A stretch of 64,000 nt of DNA from Pomacea canaliculata (GCF_003073045.1 NC_037594.1:23256927-23320926); one strand, 5' to 3'; shown: positions 35,401-60,320, numbered from the stretch's first letter. Made by a program: numbers and translations. The notes: generated by a model not told the origin, from the letters alone.

Positions 35401-37699
35401 CTTGTAAAATGTGTTTTGATTGTAGGAAATCATGATTAGCATGACCTTTTACCTATTTGTCCCAGGGGAGGAAGTGTCACATTTCGAGGGGATCGAACAA
35501 TATGAATTTCTGGAATTTTGTTTAAGGGCTAGCGATTTCACCAAAACCAACAGCGACTGTGCTAGAAAACAAACTTCATGCTGCACAACTAGGTTTGGTT
35601 TGGGAAAAGAACTAGTATGTTTAAATTTGTCTGAAGCATTGTCTAATTGAGGCATAATTGCGAGGTAAAATTACCTGAAGTTTCTCTTTGACAGTTGTTA
35701 AAAACATTTTCTGCCATTCAGCAACTTTCATTAAACTGAGTTATCATTTAGGCATAAATGTTATTTCTTAGTGTTTGTGTAGAATAAGTATGAGGTACAT
35801 AGTAAGTATTTAAGTATTTATGTACATAAGTAAGTATGAATCGAACATAATTTTTTGCCATATTTTTCCTATTTAAAAATCAGGATAATGTCCTTTTTGG
35901 TCATCTCCATATTCATCTGCATAAAGGACTGAAGGTTGTCTAACACAAGAATATACATGCCAAAGAAGTGGGGCGCTGCAGTGGGATCCTTCGTGTCTTT
36001 GTTTAAAGACCACGAGACGAATGAGAAAGCATCAAATGAGAATGAAACAAACAAAAAAATCGCCCCTACCAACACCTTCTGATCACAGTGAAAATACGCA
36101 AACTGAAGGGATATGGGAAAAAATTGATTCGGGCTTCAAGGATGGTTCTGTGAGGAACAGTAAAAGAAGAGTCAGGCAAAAGACGAACCGAGCAGACAAC
36201 ACCCAAGGGTGGGACGACTTATCATTCAGTTCTTCGCGAGAACGACAGAGAAATATGGAAAAAGTTGTTGATAATTAACAGTCAAGTACCCCTACTGCCA
36301 ATGATACATTAAGGGACAGATGATGACAACGACGAAGAAGGATATTTTGAGATATATTTCATGTTTTCTATTTCTCTTAATAATCGTCATTTTTGTTTCT
36401 CAACATCGGTAATTATGGCATGTCATGGAAAAGTTGGCAGAGTTAATTTTGTTTTTGTTTTTTTGTTTTGTTTTGTTTTGTTGTTTTTTTTAGGAGGGGG
36501 GAGGCAAGTTCAGTCTATCGGAAAGTTGCAATCATTGTGGAAAGCCTGTGACAAAACAAAACACACCGTTCTTCGTCTTTCTAAAGGAAGATTATTCGTT
36601 GACGCATCGGAAGGAAGATGGATGGAGAGCTTGAGATCGGACAAGCTGCGGATGGATTGCTGTCCAAGCTTAACTCCGCCACATTAACAAAATCCGGGAA
36701 AAGGAGGAAAAGAGAATAATGAGAGGGCCTTTGTTATGTCACATTGACCCAATATTTCCCTACAGCGGATGATCTGGTCATTAGGAGAGAAGTCTACTTT
36801 TGTAAAGTCTGTTTCGAAATCGAACGCGCCAGCTGATGATGTGAATAAAACTATTAATGGAGTGAAAACATTAAAATATTTCTTCTTCTCCGACTTAGAG
36901 ATTGCAACGCACAAATATAGCATGCAGAATTTGTAACTTTGAAACTACATGTTGGTCTTTCCAGGCTTTGAAACTACCTACACTAGAAAAAGGCAATTAT
37001 TCTCACCCCGACCGGGTGGTCCATCTTCTGAGACACTTTCTTACCTAAGACTGTTCTTGTCGGTGTACACAGTGAAACATCGTAAGAGTATTATCATCTA
37101 AATACAGTCATATTATCTTGGCTATATCATAATCTCCTTCCCCTTATCCCCTCCGTTGTATTTGGCTTCACGGCAGCCACTAGGGTGTCTTCCTGAGTGA
37201 GTGACAACTTGATTAACACGCACGCCGCTTTGATTGAGTGGTCTAGGGGTGGATTAGAGGATGATCAACTGATTTACACAAAAGGAAAGTTTAAATGTAG
37301 AAATATAGACTAGACTGCATTGGCAAAGTGATCAGAATAAGCAACGATAATATAAAGATACTATAACAACAATCTTCCTTTATTTCAATACCAGCTGCAA
37401 CTATTAGGATAAATAAGGATAAGATTGATTTTTTAATATTAATTTTTAGATTAACATAAGAATTACATAGCTATAACATAACAATAATTTAACTTCAATG
37501 TTTAACGTATGAGAAAAAAAAATTAGCATATTAATTACCCAGTCACGGAGAAAGAGAATGAGAATCAGGACGAGAGACATGGAGGAGCGAAATTTGGAGA
37601 AGGATGAAAAAGACAAAGATGGCAAGGACACCGGAAAGGAAAATAATGAAAGTCATCTACCTTTACGTGCCCTCCACAAAGATCACGTTGTTGTCTGTT

Positions 37700-38060
37700 T
37701 TTTCGAGTTCTTTCCTGAACTTTTGCTGTTTCCTGCTCGTGCGGTCGGTGGATGACGTGGCGGGAGTCTAGTGTGGACAGTCAGTAAGTTCACGTGCGTG
37801 TCCTCCTCGTGTGACGATTTTCCACTTGCAGTTAGAATTTCAGAATGGCATCCTTTATATTCGTCTTGCGTTCGTTCCCGCGCATTTGTCAGCCACGTCC
37901 CTCGCGTCAGGAACTTTCTTTATAGCACGCTTCCACCCGCCACCCTCCCCGAGGGTAGTCACCGGAGCTTTCACTGCGCATGCGCCGATTGTGCCGGCGC
38001 GTGCTGTTGACGGCGCTTTGGTGGCCGGAGTGACGCAACAGTTTGGACGTAGGAGTGGGG
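37700..38060. promoter_or_regulatory. CpG-containing GC-rich patch, possible promoter
   Basis: Against an AT-rich background this stretch is rich in C, G and CpG (for example GCGCATGCGCCGATTGTGCC, which contains an NRF1-like GCGCATGCGC core). No gene start is recognised beside it. A promoter of an unannotated transcript is only a possibility. Confidence 0.3.
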
Positions 38061-41000
38061 AATAAGGGGAACACAATGGTCCACCCTCACACCTGTAATC
38101 TCTCTTGCGATTTCTTTTTTTCATTTAATTTTTTTTTCCATTTATTTTTCAATAGTTTGTCTTCTTTGCTGAATGTTCATTTCCATTATATGTATATTAT
38201 CTACTCAAAATGTGTGTGTGTGTCTTTCTTGCTTGTCTGAATTTTTCTATTATTGTTCCTTTATATAATAAGGTGTTTACTGACTGCTGTACATTCACTT
38301 TAGTCTTCCTCACCCCCTGGTTTCAAAATTACAATTTTCTTCTTCCAATGTGAAGAAAAATATGCGAAACCGCACCACAAAACTGTCACAATATATCGTG
38401 TTCATGCGTAATCTATTAAAAAAAAATAATTTGTGTTCAAAGTATACATGTATCCATTTGCATAGACGCAGCAAAGACATTATGAAAAAAAATTTAAAAA
38501 TTAATGCTGATATTTTGAATAAACAACAGTCTACCTACTCCGGCAGGGAAAATTAAAATGTACCCGATGCACAAGAAAACATTTCTATTTTACAGAATCA
38601 AGCTTATTAAGAGCTTGACTACATTTCTTTCACACATATTTCTACAATTCCAGTAAATCATTTTTGAAGGTTATCTTTGGTAACTCCTTCCCAGGTTTTG
38701 ATTATTATTTTGTGGTCAAAAATTGAACCACTATATTAAACACATCTCATACATTGCATTTCCCAACTTTTTAACTCTTTAAGATGGTACTTTCTGCTGG
38801 TCAGTCCATAATATCGATATTTTTATAGTTCAGCCTTTTACTGTATATTGATAAATGTATGAAACAGTATACTTCGGAAAAATATACCCTGTTGGCTGAT
38901 GTCGCCCAACAAACGGTACTAAAAGAAGAAGCAGTAGGAGTACATAGCTTTAGCTAATTGCTTCCATTTTGCTATGTGATTTTTGCTCATTGCATGATTG
39001 TATGGAACAGACGTTTGATTGATGTGTACCATAATCCTTAAATAAACAATTCAGATAATTATAGAATGATGAATATACGAGTGTACAGTTTTTTTTGTGC
39101 TCTGACGTTCATAATTGTCTGTTAAAGCTAAATCAACGATGCTTCTCAATCAACGATGCTTCTTTTGCGACATGGCTATCTTTGGAAAAAAATATTGACC
39201 AGATTATTAATGGCTAATTTAAGCAATTAAAGAATAGACTTTTCTCGCAATACAGTTAAAGTCTTACCAAAGTACAGTATGTTTGTTTTCTGAGATCTTT
39301 TCAAGTAACACCATTGGCAGCCTTGGTAGCAATTCTCTTGTGAGCAACTGTGGTTATGGTCGAGAGTTGTGGTTGTAGTCGAGAGTTGTGGTTGTAGTCG
39401 AGAGTTGTGGCTATGGTCGAGAGTTGTGGTATTAATAAAAGACAGTATCAGGTCACCCTGAGGAATAATGGCGGGAGCAAAAAGGCGAATGGTCGCTGTT
39501 GTGGTGCTATCATGAACGTTTGTGATGTAGTCGTATGTAAATAAAATGTCCAGGAACAAATGAGAAAAACAAAAAAAAAACAGGCGACAGTGTTGTCGAT
39601 CTGCGCAAAGGCATCTGAAACCATCAAAGCGTGCGCGGATGGATAGGACAGAAGTGAGGGACATGATGGACACGTTGTCGGGATGTGCAGGGCTCTTCTC
39701 TCTAACAGCTGGAGCATCCAGCCCGACCTAAACATGCATGGATAGTCAGGATCGAGGGACACCAGCCCAAGGTTGGGAGAGAAAGATCCCGTGGCTAGGT
39801 AGAACCTTGATGACTTTTAAGGAAAAGGGAAGAGAGCGGGGGAGAGGGGGGTCACTTCCATTTATTTAGTGAAGATGGAGAGATGCAGACGACGAACTTC
39901 TCGTCTTTTTTCCTTCCCCTTCCACCCCACTTCCAAACCCCCTCCATCCATCATGCGTTGACAACAGTAATCTTAGCGACATTTGCCGACACTCGAACCT
40001 GCCAAAAACATGATGAACGGCGCTCAAAGGACTCGTTAGCTTTGCTGGCCACCTAGTCTCGCCCACACCAGAAAATCAGTCAGGCCACCTATTGATCTCT
40101 GAGCCCTTGCAGCACTCCATGCATATACATCCCCCACTCTCTCTCTCCCCCCACACACACTTTCTCGTCCCCACACACTCTAGGATGGTCTAGCGCATCT
40201 TGTCAGCCTTGTGGTCCCTAGTCGCCCAATCTATGTCCTCCGTCCTCCCAGGCTGCGTTTAACAAGGATGATAACCAGGAAGTCTTTAAAAAGCTTGCGC
40301 CAACATCGACAGTTTGTGGGTTTTTTGCGAACATCTCGTCTTCGTGAAACTAGTAAGAATGAGAAACTGCACTTTCCTCTCGTTCTGTAATTTCAAGAAA
40401 ACCAATTGTCACCGCCATGATGATGATGATGGAACTGTTCTATGATACTGCGTCCTTCTCAGGCCATTCCCTTTCTCCGACATTATAAGAAGCCAGTGCA
40501 GCTTCAGTGGGAGCTCTTGCGAAGATTTTTATACCACGTGAAGAAAAGACACCGGCTTGGGATGTGGAAACGCGGGTTATCATTTCCACCAACAGCTGGA
40601 ACATGAAGCCCAACCTGCACACTTAACCTGGAGCTTGTTAACAGCGACTGCAAGAAAGTTCAGTCTCACCTAACAGACTTGCCGGACTCCATAGAGGGTT
40701 GGGGAAGATAAGCCAGCGAGGGAGAGGAGATGGGCATCGCCCTCACGTAAAGCTAGCCCCGAGAAAAGTGAGGTCTCAAACATCTCACCTCCCAAACGAC
40801 CTGGACAGGTTAGGGGACGACCTTTGCCTTTACGTTACCATTTTTACAGGAACATCGTCTTCCACCAGGGCAAAGAATTCAAAAGCCATTTGTAATGTTG
40901 TTTCACTGCCGCACAATGAAGATAGCTATGGACCCCTCATAGCAATGCGAGTTTAAAGTGTGACCAGCTAATTCCTGGTTAGTGCAAATGAAAATACATT

Positions 41001-43000
41001 TAGGTTTAGGCTAACCCTGACTCATCGAGGACGTCAGATTACGTTGAGGTTGAGGCTGACCCCAGTGTAGCGAGGGCGTCAAATTACACGTGCACTACCT
41101 CAGCGTCAAGTACCCCGTTCTTCCGACACAGAAAGCACTTGGCGGCCATGAGCGGGCCTGGATTGTTCTCAATTACAGGGTATGGCGCTCTTTAGAGCAT
41201 CCCTGCTGGCGCCTCCCGCAGCCGAAAATAGAATTGATATTGGCTATAACAGAAATAAGATCGTGTGTGGCAGTCGGCCGTCGGATGTTGTGTATCACAT
41301 AATGGATATATACATATACACACGAGTGTGTTTGCGCGCGTGTGCCGACGGTTAAAAGCTATCCACACCATTTGACTAATCCTCGCCAAACTATGGTAGG
41401 AGTAATCCTTGTGTAAAGTCGTTGGCAGTATTTGGGTGGGAAGTGGTGCTTCGGAATAAATTTATTTTTCTCGTTTTAAGGTGTAAGGGTTTGCACGAAT
41501 AAAAGATGGAGAAGGGGCTGCTAATCACATCAAACTACGACGAATGTACCCTCTGCTGCGCAAAGCTTGAACAACCTAATTTAAGATGGTACCCTATGAT
41601 AGAAGAGGAAAGACAGCGATAGACAGGGCTAGAGATGGGGAGAAGGGGAAGGGGGCGGGAGATTGATGCTTTACGCCGATCCACCAACTAAAGTTATATC
41701 ATGGAAGAGCAGCCAGCCCTGTAAGTAGATGCCACATGGAGAGAAAGAGCTGCGTGCCCGAGACGACACCTGAACCAAGGACAGCCAATCTCTAGACAGA
41801 CAGCGCGAGCTAGTCGCTTGCATGTTATTGCAATTGTTATCCTCCATTTCACTGTAACCGTCAGCGGCGACTCTCATCCCCACCCACTCCACCCGCACAT
41901 ACAGACTATATCCCTTTATCTGCTCCGCGTGAATGCACTGTGCACTGATTGTCTGTCAGGAGACGGGCCAGCAACTGGGTAACCCGAGCGGTGCACAGGA
42001 GCACATATATATCAATAAACTTTATATTTGAAGCACTGTGGCATAATAATGCATTACTCAAAGATATATGTATATAATATACTCATGTATATATTACAAT
42101 CATTCATATATTTTGACTATATATATATACAGGAGTACATATACAATAATATATATATATTATGTACATGCATCCACTTGCGGTTGTATGTGGGCAAGGA
42201 GAAAGAATCGGCATTAAACAAGAATCCAGGATCCCTAACTGGTTGTTGTTAAAAAATGTGCTCGAAATGTAAAACCGAAAGCAAATGATTTAGCTTGGAA
42301 ATGTACACACAGCACATCCACAAAAAATTACCATAAAATTACCTTTTCAATAAATTATCTTGATTGCGAATTTGGTGACATGAACCACGGAGCTTTTCTA
42401 TAGAAGGTAGACGCGCATCTAGTTTCCCTCGCTCGCATCACCGACATCAAGACATTTGTGGCGAGGAGTCTGCCTGGTATCCACACTTGTCCAGAATTAC
42501 AAATAGAGCAGGACTTTGAGGGAGATGTTTTCTATGGTATAGGTACAAGATGACCAAGCTAGAGGTGGCTGCAGGCCACCTAACTGTGTGTCATCTCTGC
42601 TGACTGGGAGGGGTGAGGGGGACCAGAAACCTTTAACTGGTTCTTTTAATCGTTACTCATCTCTATGCTCGAATTATGTTCTCATTCGCCTGATCATAGT
42701 GGTTACTACTCAGTTTAAAGTTTGCCGGGCGCGCGCACACACACCCTTTAATGCTGGCTGCTTGGTTAGTGCGCTACACATGCAGCTTTTCGCCATGCAT
42801 GACAGCGCTCTGAAAATTCTGGTACCTTGATTAAACGGTATGTTATTGGTGACTGCAGAAACAGACACTATTGACTAACAGCCACTAGAAACATAAATGA
42901 ATACTTGCCACTTCTCACTAGCCATTAGTGCATAATGGACAACAATGTAACAAAAACAAAGAAAAAGTATACTAGCAAAGGTGAGTTTATTTATCCCTAA
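38061..43000. other. Spacer, no recognisable gene
   Basis: It contains the 19-bp minisatellite, AT dinucleotide tracts near 42090-42165, and a duplicated block of about 46 bases at about 41008-41090 (AGGACGTCAGATTACGTTGA against the variant AGGGCGTCAAATTAC). No exon is recognised. Confidence 0.35.
39340..39432. repeat. 19-bp minisatellite, about 4.5 copies
   Basis: The unit GTGGTTGTAGTCGAGAGTT repeats with exact 19-base period and a few substitutions (TATGG for GTAG). Confidence 0.85.
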
Positions 43001-46000
43001 TGGTAAACTAATATCAATACATCGTAACAGATTCTATATGGTTCCTAAAATACAGCAAATGGACACTGATAGAAAAAAATCCACATTTCTAACAGCAGCC
43101 AATGCTTTTTTTTTTTTTGCATCATCCTCAGGGGGCTGTCACATAACAGGAACCATGCACTATGTGCAGCAGTAACAAGTTAGTTTCCTTTTCAAAAAAT
43201 CCCCGAGAATGCATTCCCCACCCCAGCCCCAAAATATTACAACAATCTGTAAAGACATTTTTTGTGTACATCACTTCTTCACAGCCCTTTAGCTGAGGTA
43301 ATGCACTACTTGACAAGCTAATGAAGAAACTGTGACTGGTTCCTGCAAGATTGTGGAGAAAGACCTGGTGTGCTGAGACTTATTTTCAGCTCATATTAAT
43401 CTGTATCTTTCAAATCCCAAGTCAAACTTTCCATTCTTTCAGCTATTCCTGAGCTGGACGGAAGTGCTTGGTGTGGGAGTGGGGGAAAAGCTAAGAGGAG
43501 GGAATGATTGTGTCATTACAACACTGGTTACAGCCCTGTTGCATTACATCTGATTATATGTACAGTGACGGTAAGGCGCATGAAACAACTGCAAAGTACA
43601 CTCAGGAATACGTCTGACTTTCCAAATAAATATCAATGCGCATATATTGTTAACCTTCTAACTCTTTGAGAATAGAAAAGTGTTGATGTACACATATCGC
43701 CTAGTCAAAGGATAACAAGAACTCAATGGATATTACTGGCCAGCCAGACAAAAGAAAGTGACAGTTTAACAGCACACTAAGCTTAGTGTAATACATAAGA
43801 CTGGCACTTAAAACAAAGAGAATATTGGCTAGCTTTTTGTACCAAAATGATACCTCAAACTTTAAATTTCAAATTTTATACCAAAAAAAACCTAGCCAGT
43901 ATACTTAGTATATGTTATTTGTAAACATCAAATATTGTGAACCTAAAAAAAAAGCAAAAATGCTGCAATACAGAGAGACTACAAAAGTTCAAACTAAAAA
44001 ATGTACCATACAAAAAAAACCTCACAAAACCAGGTCTGTTTCAAAAAAGTGTACAAACACTGGAGATTTGTATTCATATGATTGTGCAGTGATGTAATCA
44101 TAATCTGATATTATAACAATGATGTGCATCATACCATGGATCACAGATCACAATTTAGCCATTTTTATTTGCAACAAGCAGAAATTGAAAAAAAAAAATT
44201 AGATCAGTATCTCTGGATAATATTAATCTATGTTGCACACAATATAATTAGTGAAAACATCACACACACAATATGTGGGCCATAATCAAATGTTCCCTTC
44301 GATTTTCTTAATATTTCAGACAATAACATCTATTTTGGTACACAAACTGGAATCACTGACATGTGCTGCTAGTTAGGCTAGTTATAATTATTACAGTTTT
44401 TTTTAAAAGCTTACACAATGAAAACATCCATGATAAATAAGAAACTACAAAACAAAATACGCTTAACAAATTCCAAATCTTCGCAATCAACAGGAACGTA
44501 ACTTCAGGGCAACAGTGCTGGTCCCTTAACTAAACATACGTTCTCTCTCTGGTACAAACTCAAAGTAGTGTGCTCGCACAGACAGACATACACAAACAAA
44601 CCAACCAAAATGAACTGCATGCCAAATTACAACTGGTGCTGTGGGCTAGATTTTACGACTTTGAAATGATCAAAAAAACATTATTCCCTAAAACACTGTA
44701 TTTTTTCATAAAAGAAAAATAATCAATCACTACCAGGAGTGGTGGAAATTTATCTAAAGGCAGTATCAGCTGATCTGCTCCATGTACCATATGACTTCAC
44801 ATTAAATTGTCTTTCTCATATATATAACAAATTCACAATTGTATCATTAAAAGAGTGATTCTTGAGTATTTCTCAACGTAAGTACTGTTCAATTGCATCT
44901 TGCATGAATGCTGAAACTTATATTTTTTCCCTGAAAACTGTTCCTCCAAGTTAAAATCACACATGCATAAATGTGCATGCACACACAAATGCATGCATGC
45001 ACACAAGAAAACACACACACTCTAAAACATGCATGAACATATACACGCTAAAAGTGTCTTTCTCATTACTATTAGCATTTTGTAACAGTAAGTATAAGCA
45101 CGAATGTATCTGGCAAAAATACTGTTTTTACCAGTTAATGAAAACCCTTAAGTCTGTTTTATCAAAATGCTGGTCAATGATAAGTGCTCAATGGGATAAA
45201 ATTTGCAAGAAACACAATCCATATTAATACCGAATTCACAGCATCACCATTATTCTTTTCCCTTTATCATCATGTTAATCATGGCAATATCACATATGCC
45301 ATAAATATCACAGAAGGTATGCATTTATTCTCAATAGGCTGTCCCCTGCGCTTAACACGTCCATAGAAGAACTGAAAAATGAGATAGATGAGACACAAAA
45401 ACAAACCTTGAAAATGGAAGAAAATAAGCCTCTCACCACATTTATCTATGTATGTAAAGCGCAGTCAGTCTATGAGTAAAGCAAGTCTGAAACTTGGTCA
45501 CTACATTTGTTATATGCAATTACACATGTTTTCAATATGGAACCAGAATAGCTTCACTGGACCCCTCTTCATTATTCCTAAACAATATAAGGAAAAACAG
45601 TGCACTCCTTCGTTATTACATGTTATGAACAACATTATTTGGGGATCCAACATTCAGTATAGCATATCTCTGGCAACCTGAATGTGCTGTAGTTTCCATG
45701 AACACACTCAGATGCAAATGACCTATGCAACGAGTGCATTTCAAGTCAGTCTTCTAATTTGTACAGCCTCAGATAGAAATACAGAGCAATGCTGTGGGCC
45801 CAGGCAAAAGATTGTGTCTAGCAAAGAAACTTTTGATTTTGACACACTTGCTGTGATTTTTAAATTTACTCCTTGTGCTTTCACCAAACAGATGCTGGGA
45901 AACCTGGACACCATAAAGACAGGGCTTTGTTTATACTTAATCAGTGACTTAAATTCAAACAGGATGTAAATCAGCTGGGTTACAAACTGCATCGAGTTCA

Positions 46001-48081
46001 TTCTTGTAAAGAAGAGTATAGTATACCAGTCATAAACATCAAGCATTTGTGCTGTACCTCTTACAATTGCAGTTTAGGGAAATGACCCATACTATTTTTG
46101 ATAGCCATTTGTCCCTAATAGACTCCTAAAAAAAAATTTCAAAATTAAAAGGATCACAGTTACTGAAATGTAATTACTGTTTGTAATTTTCTTGGATTTT
46201 TTTTTTAAATGGTGTGAGCATGTGTGGGAAAGGGGGTCACTTTATTCAATATGTTGCAAATGCACAACAGAAGTTTTACATTAGCAGCTTGACTGTGAAC
46301 TTTCTAGTAATATTACAATAAGCTGCTTTTAAGAGAGTTCATCATTCATCACATTCTTAAACAAGACAGGCTATGTTGTAATGGAAATTTAGAGCAACTT
46401 TCTTTGAATGTTGTTACTGTTTTACACCATGCCAGCAAAGTTAGGCTATATCACACCAAGAACTTTTTTTTGAAAAACCAAACTACAAAAATAAGGGTGC
46501 CAAAAGAAAACAGCTTAGAAAAGCAAGACTAAAAATTATTTGTCCATTAGCTCCATTAGCTTATATTGTGAGAACTGGCATTATGCAAAAAATAAAAACC
46601 CAATTTATTTTTCGCTACTGCTGTAATAATTCCCTGAAAAGATTATACTATGTGGTAAATGATTTCATCTTGTGTTCATCCTCCCCTTCCCTTCATGAAA
46701 TACTTTTTTTTAAATGTGCTTTATAGGTTCTGCAGATCACAAAGCAAATCCTTAAAAATCATCTTTCACAAAATATGCCATATGACAAAACAAATAGTTT
46801 AAATGTGCTTGAATATACTAACTTTGATTCTCATTTGAATTTTGAATTCACAACTGGATTATGACACAAATGTAAAAAAATATTGCTAGAGAATTGCTTG
46901 CAAAGGTTCACAAAAAAATTTAATCACAAATGTTTTGGAACCAGCTTCTATATTCCTTAGATAAATAAAACAGAGGTTTATGACTTAACTGTGATGCAAA
47001 TAAATTATAAGAATGTTGTTTTAATGTCTGCTAGCATCTTCTGCTCCATGCATCATAGACAGGTGTTTTTGGCTGCAAGCCTAGTAAATGTTGAAGAAAT
47101 TAGTGATCAATTCAATTCAAAAAGTAACAAATCTGCTGTTACTTTCTCCCGGTGTAAAGATGCAGGAAAAAACTAGACAATTAAAGACAAGGGAAAGAGT
47201 TAAATTCCTATTAATTTGCTGTTCCTTTTTGTCAGGTGCGCTCACATCAGCAAAGATTACTTGTAAAATGTAAATGCTGGAAATATCAATAAAGGTCGTC
47301 TGCTGGACATTAAGGATAAGAATTTTTATGATTTTCATTTTGGGAGATTTGCTTTGCCATTTTTGTCAACATATTTCTGAGTTATTTCGTTAGTACAAAC
47401 ACATATTTGAAGTATTTATTTTGACCAAAAAATGTCAAGAATTTTATAGATGGCACAAGCAGTAAAGGCCTCCCAAAGCATGTGCTCTTTGGTTTAGCAA
47501 GAAAGGATGATAGCTTTACATACTTGGGCCTGCCTCTTGGATGCAGTCTTTAAAAAAAACTATGCATGTAATATTCACATAAACAAATGTCAATACATAA
47601 AAAATTTATCCCTTTCAATTTCCACAGAACTGTTCAACAATTACAAGTATTAAAAATAGACATTCACAAAGATAAGAAAATTCACAAGTCCTGTATGCTA
47701 CACTCAGTTTCAACTAAAAATCAGTAAAGGGAACTAATCGATTATTTGGTATGCTTGCACCTACTTCCCTTTATCTGGTGATTAAAACTGCTTTACTTTA
47801 AGGTAAACTCAAGCCAACTGTCATTTACCTTTGATGTCTTTTTATTTGATGTTAAGAAAAAACTTCTAACATAATCAAATGGGTTCATCACTCCCTTCCA
47901 ATTATAAAAACCTGCCTGCTCCTCTAAAATGAGCAATTCGGAAATAATGTCTCCCTGTGAAAAAAAAAAAAAAAACAACAACAAAACAGAAGAAATGATA
48001 TTTCTTTACACAAACTACAGTCAACTTCAAAATATTCTCACTTAACCTTGTTAGTGATCATCAAAACTTTATATGTCAATA
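43001..48081. other. AT-rich sequence downstream of CNNM
   Basis: This is compositionally uniform, AT-rich and CpG-poor, with no transposon termini that I can see. It could include a long CNNM 3' UTR or be intergenic. CA/TG-rich patches occur near 44970-45030. No supported exon. Confidence 0.35.
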
Positions 48082-48087
48082 TTTATT
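48082..48087 (-). terminator. Candidate CNNM polyadenylation signal
   Basis: This reads AATAAA on the minus strand about 65 bases after the CNNM stop codon. Longer 3' UTRs using later sites are possible. Confidence 0.35.
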
Positions 48088-48150
48088 GTTAGTAATTACA
48101 CATACACCCATATATGCAAAAAATCTTTATCCTTTGCAACTCTGTCAGTA

Positions 48151-58705
<10,555 letters not shown>

Positions 58706-58800
58706 GTTAAAAATCCGAGTACGCCGGATGTCAGGCTACAGGATGCCTCGGTTAGCCCCGTCCCTTTCCGGACGTAAAGGAAAACATTTTAAAAAATGAA
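58706..58800 (-). promoter_or_regulatory. CNNM 5' UTR / proximal promoter
   Basis: A GC-richer patch lies directly upstream of the CNNM ATG. On the minus strand it contains TCCGGAAAG (58764-58772), an ETS-type core, next to TTACGTCC. No TATA box is seen. The transcription start cannot be fixed from sequence. Confidence 0.35.
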
Positions 58801-59803
58801 TGTTTGAATCTCCTCCCTTGTGTATCTGCATAATTTCTTCTTTTTTTATTACATCTATTCGTAGCACAAACAACTTTTAAAAAATGGCATTCAAAATTGT
58901 GGCTTCTTCGACCCCTTGCCTTAGCAACCAATGAAACATCGATCCCCGCCTGGATTTTTTTTTTTTTCTCCATAGACGTGGATAGGTGGATTGCTGTCTG
59001 TCTGCCAAGACCAACGCGCAGCCTCTTGCAAAGTGATCCGCTGTCAGTCTCGACGAGCCGTCACAAAGAATGTGAGTAAACCGGAAGCTTTGTCATCCCA
59101 TGCCTCGTTTTAGCAGTTAACTGAAGAAAAAAAAAATCGTCTGCCAGCAGTCCAGGGATATTCGTGATTTTTCTGTTGTCGTTCGCCTATTTTTTGTCAC
59201 ATCTGAAGGCCAGCTTTCGAGATAAAACTGGCAGTCATCTGTAAAGCATCCACAAGTCAGTAGAGCTTGGTACCGAGGGGCATCGGTGACGATAGTTCAT
59301 GAAGGAACCTATACAGTATATAATACACTCAAAAGCTTGTAGGAACATATATGGTTCGTGGTTTCTTATGCATCTCCACAGAAGTTGGGGATGACACCAG
59401 ATGTAGCTTAAGTGGTGTAAAAGTGGTGCTTTAGTCTGTAATGTCCTATCATGCTGATAGTTTTATCTTATCCATCCTAGCATTTTCTTGAATCAGCATC
59501 AACACTTTTATCTCAGTCTTTCGTCAACTAGAACACACTGCATGCTGATCCAGTGAACCAGTTCAAGACATCAGTCAAGGTCGTCCCATAACCCCGTCCC
59601 CTTTTGTTTTAGGTCTTAGTGGTAGGGTGAGACCATGGTGGTAGGGTGAGACCATGCACACTTTGGAGGGAGAGGATACAACTGGTTATAAAGCACTGAT
59701 GTCCGAACCCAGATAAGGTACACCATCAGTACGATACCCGTGTAGCACGTACAGTGAAAATCTCCAAGTCGACCCTGCTTGCGGGACATTTGACTCCATA
59801 TAG
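58801..59803. other. Region upstream of CNNM, no gene recognised
   Basis: Plus-strand sequence around 58970-59075 ends in a good splice-donor context (AAGAAT followed by GTGAGTAAAC), so a divergent non-coding first exon is conceivable. A 19-base duplication (GGTGGTAGGGTGAGACCAT) occurs at about 59617-59655. Confidence 0.3.
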
Positions 59804-60320
59804 CAGGGGTGAGGAACGTTTTGCCCGCGAAATCATATTTGATCTGGCCCTCCAAGGCATCAGCAGATTTTATTCAATCTAAAAACTATTTTCATAGCAA
59901 GATAAACGTATATTTAAGTCAATAACAATGTGAATTTCGAGGGACAAGCAATGATCGAATTAACGTTATTTTCAAGATAGAAGGACATATATGAGTACAT
60001 AAGAGAACAGACACATATGCTTCTCATCGGCTGCATGATTTTGAAGAATTGTGCAATGCCCCAAGCCGGCCTAAGGTAGACCACTTCGATCTGGTTTGAC
60101 ATAATAATTTTGTATGGAATGTGAATGATGTTGTAAATATCAAAATGGTCCTTGGAGGAAAAGTGGTTGGTTTATGTAATCCCTCGACGCCCAGGTGTCA
60201 CATACAGTGTCCCGCGACGAGATCTGAACCCTGAGCTGCTCACTGCGCAGTGGTGACAAGCGAGTGTTTTAACGACTACGCTACCGGGCGCCCCAAGAGG
60301 AAAAAGGTTCCCCACCTCTG
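59804..60320. mobile_element. hAT-type non-autonomous element
   Basis: The left end CAGGGGTGAGGAACGTTTT and right end AAAAAGGTTCCCCACCTCTG are inverted repeats of the classic CAGGGGTGGGGAACCT hAT type. Flanking octamers CCATATAG (59796-59803) and CCATAGGG (60321-60328) look like a diverged 8-bp target-site duplication. The left part also carries ATCTGGCCCTCC, typical of such elements. No transposase is encoded. Confidence 0.8.
60160..60294 (-). mobile_element. tRNA-derived SINE nested in the hAT element
   Basis: On the minus strand it begins GGGGCGCCCGGTAGCGTAGT, an A-box-like head, followed by CGTTAAAACACTCGCTTGTC and, about 30 bases on, GGGTTCAGATCTC, a B-box-like element. The spacing matches a pol III tRNA promoter. 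The tRNA body is not foldable to a functional tRNA, so a SINE head is preferred over a tRNA gene. The 3' limit is approximate. Confidence 0.65.

Larger units (their letters stand above)
31261..37690. other. Long spacer, no recognisable gene
   Basis: Pyrimidine-rich tracts occur at 32760-32822 and 31015-31030, and a G-rich, CpG-containing stretch at about 34145-34340. Several open frames of 60-110 codons occur, but none has a family motif or convincing splice context. Confidence 0.4.

Noticed and set aside
35432..36280. Plus and minus frames of 68-85 codons near 35.4-36.3 kb
   Set aside because: No motif, no start context and no splice partner; consistent with chance open frames.
47829..47954. 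Possible extra CNNM exon downstream of the stop (TTTCACAG acceptor, ATCAAAG/GTAAATG donor, 42 open codons)
   Set aside because: It is open only in phase 0, whereas all CNNM introns are phase 1, and the CNNM frame already ends at 48151. It could be a 3' UTR intron remnant.
60190..60294. tRNA gene on the minus strand
   Set aside because: A-box and B-box-like blocks are present, but no complete cloverleaf or acceptor stem can be drawn, and it lies inside a transposon. A SINE head is more likely.
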